Positions 59,109 to 64,000 of a stretch of DNA of 64,000 bases are shown one piece after another. The first letter of the stretch is position 1. Each line of letters starts with the position of its first letter. Both the position numbers and the translations under genes were made by a program. The stretch comes from Agapanthus africanus (taxonomy: Eukaryota > Streptophyta > Magnoliopsida > Asparagales > Amaryllidaceae): positions 319,286,361 through 319,350,360 of the forward strand of contig JASDDO010000006.1 in the NCBI GenBank assembly GCA_030015575.1, read 5' to 3'. The notes beneath the pieces are model-generated. The model made no database searches and was not told the DNA's origin. It saw only the letters and a program-made list of their open reading frames with translations.

Positions 59109-60580
59109 TACGTGCGTAATTTTTTATTATTACTATTTGTGTTGAATTCTTAGACGATTCATATCATTATTAAAACAAAACTGCAAATTGCATATTTAAC
59201 GATTTGTGTGTGAATTTTGCGAAGGAATCTGGAGTCACGGACTTGAGAAAACAGGAGATCTAGGGTTTCACACTTCTCTGGTATCTTTCTTAACTCCTTC
59301 TCTCTCCTCTCAAATCCAATAAAATCTATTTTCTACAGGATTCTTTGCAAAATTGCGCCGGTAAAAAATCTTTTTGCAAAAGTTTTGAGATTGGTTTTGC
59401 ATATTTAATACGGACTTTAAGGGGCAAAGACCAAATCAAGATTAGGTGGGGATTTCATCACCCTTCCTAAGCCCCACAAATCACAAACTGAGCATATAGA
59501 TCAACCCTTCATTAATTTAAAAAATATCTAGACCAGACTCTAAGGACTGTTGCGCTCAATAAGGACAGAGGAAGGTCATGGGTAATCTATCGTTTATCCG
59601 CATTACTTTTGTAGTGCCTAGGCAAGTGTGACTAAGGCTATTGGTTTTTAATTAGGCCCACGACGTGGTTCCTTCCCACTTACCTGGCACTTACCTGGCT
59701 ACAAGGGTAGTACGGAGGCGGTAGAGGATTGATCCTGTGGCTTGTCCTTTGGAAGTCTAGGAGCGGTCTAGAGACTGGACCTAGGTAACCATAGTTCTAG
59801 GGTTGTGCATTTTTGTGTGATTTGTCTAAATCCGTCATTTTTCAAAACAAACCAATTATTTTCTCCCCTTCCCCCTTCTTCTCTTCTTATAATGGGTGAC
59901 CTAAACAGAAGAACACTTGCCGAGCTTTGCTGTCCATAACCAGATATCTCTTGTTTTCGTAATCCCTTCGGTATACCGTCCGGCTCTTCCATGTCCTTAA
60001 GAGATCATATAGAACAAGCAGGAAGAAACATTTGGCCACCTCAGTCTAGGTCTTATCAACCGTATCCTAATCCGACACCTGTTTCAGTTCATACCCAGAG
60101 TGAGGAAGCCCGTAGACGAATTTCCATTGCTGAGCACATAGCTAGGTCTAGAGGCCAAAGTTTCAACACGGACCAATATCAACCATCACCACCACTGTCC
60201 GGAGAAGAGTTTGATATGCGGTTTGTATATAGCCAACCAACCAACCCATATCAATATTCTTCTTATCATAATATCGATCCTACCCCTACCCAAGTTCCGC
60301 AACCATTCTGTTCCTATCAATCTAATCCGACTTTTCCACCTACTCTAGACAGTTCTTCTAATCAGTCATTTGGGAGTTTTAATTATCCACAGGAATTTCA
60401 ATCTTATACTGAAACCCCTTATCAACCCAAGACTAGTCTGGAGCAGACATTAGAAAATTTTATGGAACTGACGAATCAAATTATGAAGGATTTGGGTAGT
60501 AAGACAGAACTGTACACCCTTCCTAATTAAACCTCCCCATTCCAAACTGAAATCCACAACTCCAGTTTCATAAATTCATC
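59109..60580 (+). mobile_element. Partial second internal region
   Basis: Follows the order of 53789-55260 (leader, ATG near 59892, ORF1) with about 1-2% difference by eye and stops inside the spacer after ORF1. The ORF1 part (open from 59991 to 60530) shows the same Q/S/P-rich protein as 54572-55209. Confidence 0.85.
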
Positions 60581-60900
60581 ATTATCCGAGATGATCTGTT
60601 GCGGAGTGCCGAACCGGTAGATGACATGTGTCTTGAAGAAATGGAGGATGTTCTCCGTCTTCACTTCTCTTAGCGGTATTGCTTCTGCCCACTTGGAGAA
60701 GTAATCGGTCGTTTCCAATATGAACCGATGTCCCTTGGATGATGCCGGTTCGATGGGCCCAATTATATCAGTTCCCCACATTTCGAATGGCCAGCTAGCC
60801 AGTGTTGGGTATAGCGGATTCGGATGCTGGTGGATGAATTCCCCGTGAATTTGGCACGAGTGACACTGCTTCGCATATTCGAGGCAGTCCTGAATCATCG
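60581..60900 (-). pseudogene. Fossil Tat integrase core
   Basis: Minus strand shows CLEYAKQCHSCQIHGEF, WPFEMWGTDIIGPI with the first catalytic acid, RFILETTDYFSKWAEAIPL and FGTPQQIISDN with the second. It matches Tat/Retand-type integrase. The left neighbour at 60580 is the Athila-like unit, so the rest of the domain is not in place here. Confidence 0.9.
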
Positions 60901-61270
60901 GGGCCAATAGTAACCCATTCTTTTGATCTTCAGCTTCATCTTTGGCCCGACTTGATGGGAACCGCAGAGTCCGTCATGAGTTTCTTGGACGACTCTCCTT
61001 GCTTCTTTTTGTCCCAGACATCTTAGCCACAAACAGTCGAACGATCTCTTATATAGAGTATCATTGACAAAGGCGAAAGACAGAGCTCGCTTCATGAGCT
61101 GATGTCTTGATGATGCGTTTTCGGGCTTTCGATGGGATTTGAAGTAGTCTATGAAGACTTCTCTCCAGTATTTAGCCTTTTCTTCGTCCTCTATTTGGAA
61201 GTTCGCTTGTTCGGTCGCTTCCTTTCTTTCAGACGTCTTCGGAGATATCTCTGCCGGTGCGAGAATCCGA
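60901..61270 (-). pseudogene. Tat integrase zinc-finger part and connecting region
   Basis: Contains TLYKRSFDCLWLRCL, VVQETHDGLCGSHQ and MKLKIKRMGYYWPR, the H2C2 N-terminal integrase region of Tat elements. Between it and the second RNase H is the usual variable link. Confidence 0.88.
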
Positions 61271-61740
61271 CGGCTTTGCACAATGATCCTTACGTCATCG
61301 AGGTTTTCATCGGCCAGTTCTTTAGCGAGCTTGGCTAATGCATCCGCCTTGCTATTTTCCGCACGCGGTATGCTTTCCAAGACGTAGGAGGGGATTTGAA
61401 TCAGCAGTTGTTGCACTCTTTCACCATACTTGATCAGTTCCGGCTTGCACGTCTGGTAGTCACCATTTACTTGGCTAACGACCAGCTGTGAGTCTACATA
61501 TATGAGGAGGTTTTCGATTCCCATCTCGACAACTATCTCAAGACCTGCTATCAAAGTTTCATATTCTGCTTCGTTGTTTGTTCTTGGCTCCGTTAAGGAA
61601 AGGGCAAAACGCATTATCCCTCCTTGTGGAGTCGAAAAGATAAGGCCTATTCCGGCTTTTATTATGGGGGTGCTTTACTTCCGCCTGTTCATAGATGATG
61701 CCCCATCGAAGTAGAGTTCCCATCGGGTATCACTCCCTTC
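61271..61740 (-). pseudogene. Second (archaeal-type) RNase H of Tat element
   Basis: Shows WELYFDGASS, TNNEAEYETLIAGLEIVVEM, IYVDSQLVVSQVNGDY and ENSKADALAKLAKELA, the hallmark of the additional RNase H domain that defines the Tat lineage among plant gypsy elements. It normally works with the first RNase H on the RNA strand. Fossil. Confidence 0.9.
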
Positions 61741-62290
61741 TTTCTCCCTGTCGATTGCGTCAGACGCGTGTTCGTCTGGCAACTCGCAGTTTAAGGGAGA
61801 ATTAGCTGGTATCGGATGCTCAGCGAGAAAGTCAACGATGGCCTGGTCTTTTATTGCCTTGAGGGGTCGATATACTATCGAGAAATCCATCAAGAGGAGA
61901 GACCATTTGGCAAGCCTTCCCGTTAGTATTGCTCTTGACATCAAATATTTGAGAGGATCCACATTTGATATGAGATAGACCTCATATGCCAATGCGTAGT
62001 GTCGGAGCTTCGTTACCGTGAAGATCAGTGCCAGGCAATGCTTTTCGATGGGAGAGTAATTGTTTTCTGCCCCAAGGATAACTTGACTCAAATAGTAGAG
62101 AGCTCTCTCTTTCCCCTGGTCGTTCTCTTGTGCCTATAGCACGCCTAAAGAACCTTCAAGGGCTGTTGTGTACAGATGAGGGGCTTTCCCTTGACTGGAG
62201 CGGTCAGTACCGGCGGGTTCTGCAGATATTGCTTGATTTCATCCAGTGCGCTTTGGTATTTACTATCCCAAACGAACGGGGTCCCCTTCT
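61741..62290 (-). pseudogene. First RNase H of Tat element
   Basis: Contains NNYSPIEKHCLALIFTVTKL, HYALAYEVYLISNVDPLKYL, GRLAKWSLLLMDFSIVY and AIVDFLAEHPI, the standard gypsy RNase H following RT. Fossil, with breaks between it and RT. Confidence 0.87.
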
Positions 62291-63415
62291 TCATTAGATG
62301 ACTGTAGGGAGGCATTTTCCGGAGAGGTTAGCTATTAACCGCCGGATATACGCGAGTTTTCTTTGGAGAGACCACAGTTGCTTGAGAGTTCTTGGCGAAG
62401 GCATTTCCATAATCGCCTTGACCTTTGACGGGTCTATTTCGATGCCCCGTTGTCGTATGATGAATCCTAGGAATTTTCCTGAGGAAACTCCAAACGCGCA
62501 TTTCAGAGGGTTCATCTTCAGGTTGTACTTCCGAAGGCGCTAGAACACTATCTTCAGATGCTCCCAGGGCTCCTCGTATGATTTGCTTTTCACCACGAGG
62601 TCGTTAATATAACATTCGACAATCTCGTGTATGAGGTCGTCAAAGATCTTTGTTATGGCCTTCTGGTAGGTGGCGCCAGCGTTCTTCAGACCGAAGGGCA
62701 TCACTTTGTAGCAAAATATGCCCAGCAGAGTCCGGAAAGCAGTGTGCTTTTGGTCTTCTTGATGCATCTTGATTTGGTTGTACCCTGAGGATCCGTCCAT
62801 GAAGGAGAAGACTTCATGGGTGGATGTGTTATCGATCATCAGCTCGGTAACAGGAACAGGGAAGTCATCTTTCGGACAAGCTTTGTTGAGATCCCGAAAA
62901 TCTACGCAGATGCGTACTGTCCCATTTTTCTTCATTACCGGAACGATATTGGCGATCCAGTCAGAGTTTTGAACTTCTTGGATGAAGCCGGAGTCGATTA
63001 GCTTCTTGACTTCGGCGTTGATACTCATCTCAAACTCAAGCCGCATTCTTCTTGGTGCTTGCTTGACCGGTTTGACATCCGGTGATATTGCCAGTTTATG
63101 CAAGGCTATTTTTGGATCTAGTCCTGGCATCTCGGAATAGTTCCATGCGAAGCAATCTTTATACTGCATAAGCACATCTTTTAATGTAGCCATCTGCTCC
63201 TCAGACAATAGCTTACTGAAAAATGTTGGCATTGGCTCGTTTGCCGTCCCCAAGTCGATTTTTCTCAGGTTGTCTGCTGTGGTGTGTATCTCATCTTCCA
63301 GATCTTTTGGCGCCGGTAGAAATTCTGAGATCACCTCATTCTCATATTCATTTGCGAAGCACTGGGAGAGGAAGTCCATATTCTCGTGCTCTCCTTCCTT
63401 TGAGAATGTTATCAT
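62291..63415 (-). pseudogene. Fossil Tat reverse transcriptase
   Basis: Strong gypsy RT in order: FAWNYSEMPGLDPKIALHKL, KKLIDSGFIQEV, VRICVDFRDLNKACPKDDFP, SFMDGSSGYNQIKM, VMPFGLKNAGATYQ, the catalytic region followed by LVVKSKS, and thumb sequence KCAFGVSSGKFLGFI and GIEIDPSKVKAI. RT copies element RNA into cDNA. Closest in style to Tat/Retand elements. Fossil with a small number of breaks. Confidence 0.93.
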
Positions 63416-64000
63416 ATGGCAGGTATGGGCTCATTTCCAAGCTTGATGTTGATCTAGACTTTCCCTCGCAGTGTAGGTTGCTTTCGGCTCATGCTTTCAT
63501 GGCGAGGCTACCTTCCAACTGTCGGATAGTGAAAACATGCCTTGCTGATACTGATCTTCAACCCAGTCTTTGCAGGTGAAGCAGTCTTCGAGAGGATGTC
63601 CCATTACATGGTGGTAGGAGCAATAATCGGGTGATGGTCCTCGTTTATCTATTCGGGGTATCGAGACTCCGAGAGCGTCATCATTTGATGCTTCATAATA
63701 AGGTTGAATATTTTCCTCGTCTTGTCTTGAGGGAAAGAGTACTCCCGACCCATCTTCTTCATAAAAAAGGGTTCCAGCTGACTTTTTCTCGCTCGCGTGG
63801 CTTCTTGGATCCGCTTTGCTGTCTTTGAACGCCGTCCCCATTCTTGATCTTGTCATTGCTTCTGCGTCGGACTTTTTCCTTGCCGCGAGAGCACATAGCA
63901 GGCTGAGGGTGAATGGCATCATCGTCTTCTCCTTCCGTAGCCCGTTGAATTATACACTGCGTCCTGGCTTTCTCGTAAATGGCCATTTCGTGGCTATGGT
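63416..64000 (-). pseudogene. Fossil Tat gag, C-terminal part, runs off window
   Basis: Minus strand shows a knuckle-like YCSYHHVMGHPLEDCF, typical of Tat gag (YCRYHR..GH..EDC), with basic, serine-rich sequence around it. The N-terminal gag lies beyond the window. A protease domain between gag and RT is not recognised. Fossil. Confidence 0.75.

Larger units (their letters stand above)
52315..60580 (+). mobile_element. Non-autonomous Athila-like unit, LTR-internal-LTR-partial internal
   Basis: Two 1454-bp LTRs (52315-53768, 57635-59088), each followed by a tRNA-Asp-type primer site and the same internal start. The first internal region (3.87 kb) carries two reading frames and no protease, RT, RNase H or integrase. 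The second stops at 60580, where Tat integrase sequence begins. GTCTC precedes the first LTR, but no matching duplication follows the second. LTRs differ by about 1.5-2% by eye. The primer site, gag-like start and shared 3' UTR tie it to the Athila lineage. Confidence 0.88.

Overview
The window is repeat-dense plant nuclear DNA. It carries Ty1/copia elements whose LTR start and polypurine tract resemble the Angela/BARE group, a Tekay/Del-like element primed by initiator tRNA-Met, an Athila-like Ty3/gypsy lineage with a tRNA-Asp-type primer site (TGGCGCCG..GCCGGGGA), and a Tat-lineage gypsy with two RNase H domains. This mix is typical of flowering plants; the species cannot be named. I found no host protein gene, tRNA, rRNA or CRISPR that I can support. 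Essentially all coding similarity belongs to LTR retrotransposons, treated here as fossils.

Layout. 1-3255: 5' end of a minus-strand copia (leader, primer site, LTR). 3256-8148: low-coding DNA holding a solo copia LTR (4751-6769, TSD TAAGA) and a possible chromovirus primer site near 7591. 8149-13212: minus-strand copia with 3' LTR and broken pol. 13213-20472: almost gene-free sequence packed with short inverted repeats, interrupted by a solo copia LTR (16434-18665, TSD GCTCT). 20473-32383: an 11.9-kb non-autonomous minus-strand element with 4464-bp LTRs and TSD TGTAG. 32384-35218: more hairpin-rich sequence. 35219-52175: plus-strand copia with TSD GTTTA, which carries inside it an Athila-like gypsy on the minus strand (40540-47167, TSD CCGCT). 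52181-52314: hairpin-rich sequence again. 52315-60580: a non-autonomous Athila-like unit arranged LTR-internal-LTR-partial internal. 60581-64000: minus-strand Tat gag-pol, running off the window.

The pieces at 13.2-16.4, 18.7-20.5, 32.4-35.2 and 52.2-52.3 kb look like one older sequence split by later insertions. An 18-bp motif (TGCCCGTGGATTGTATAC or a near match) recurs at 13529, 15696, 34439 and 52185. Since the Tat pol at the right end is on the minus strand, these pieces lie on its 3' side. I infer, without proof, that they are its long 3' untranslated region. By eye, LTR pairs differ by about 1% (20.5-32.4 kb element), 1-1.5% (Athila-like), 1.5-2% (52.3-kb unit) and about 3% (copia at 35.2 kb), in agreement with the nesting.

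The most unusual signal is not a gene. Several separate stretches are chains of short hairpins in which the loop or repeat context is conserved while the two arms change together and stay complementary. They occur in the presumed Tat UTR, in the internal part of the Tekay-like element and in the copia leader. A second cross-family signal is a pair of CCGCGG-WW-CCGCGG palindromes set about 30-33 bp apart in the copia leaders and in the LTRs of both Athila-like elements.
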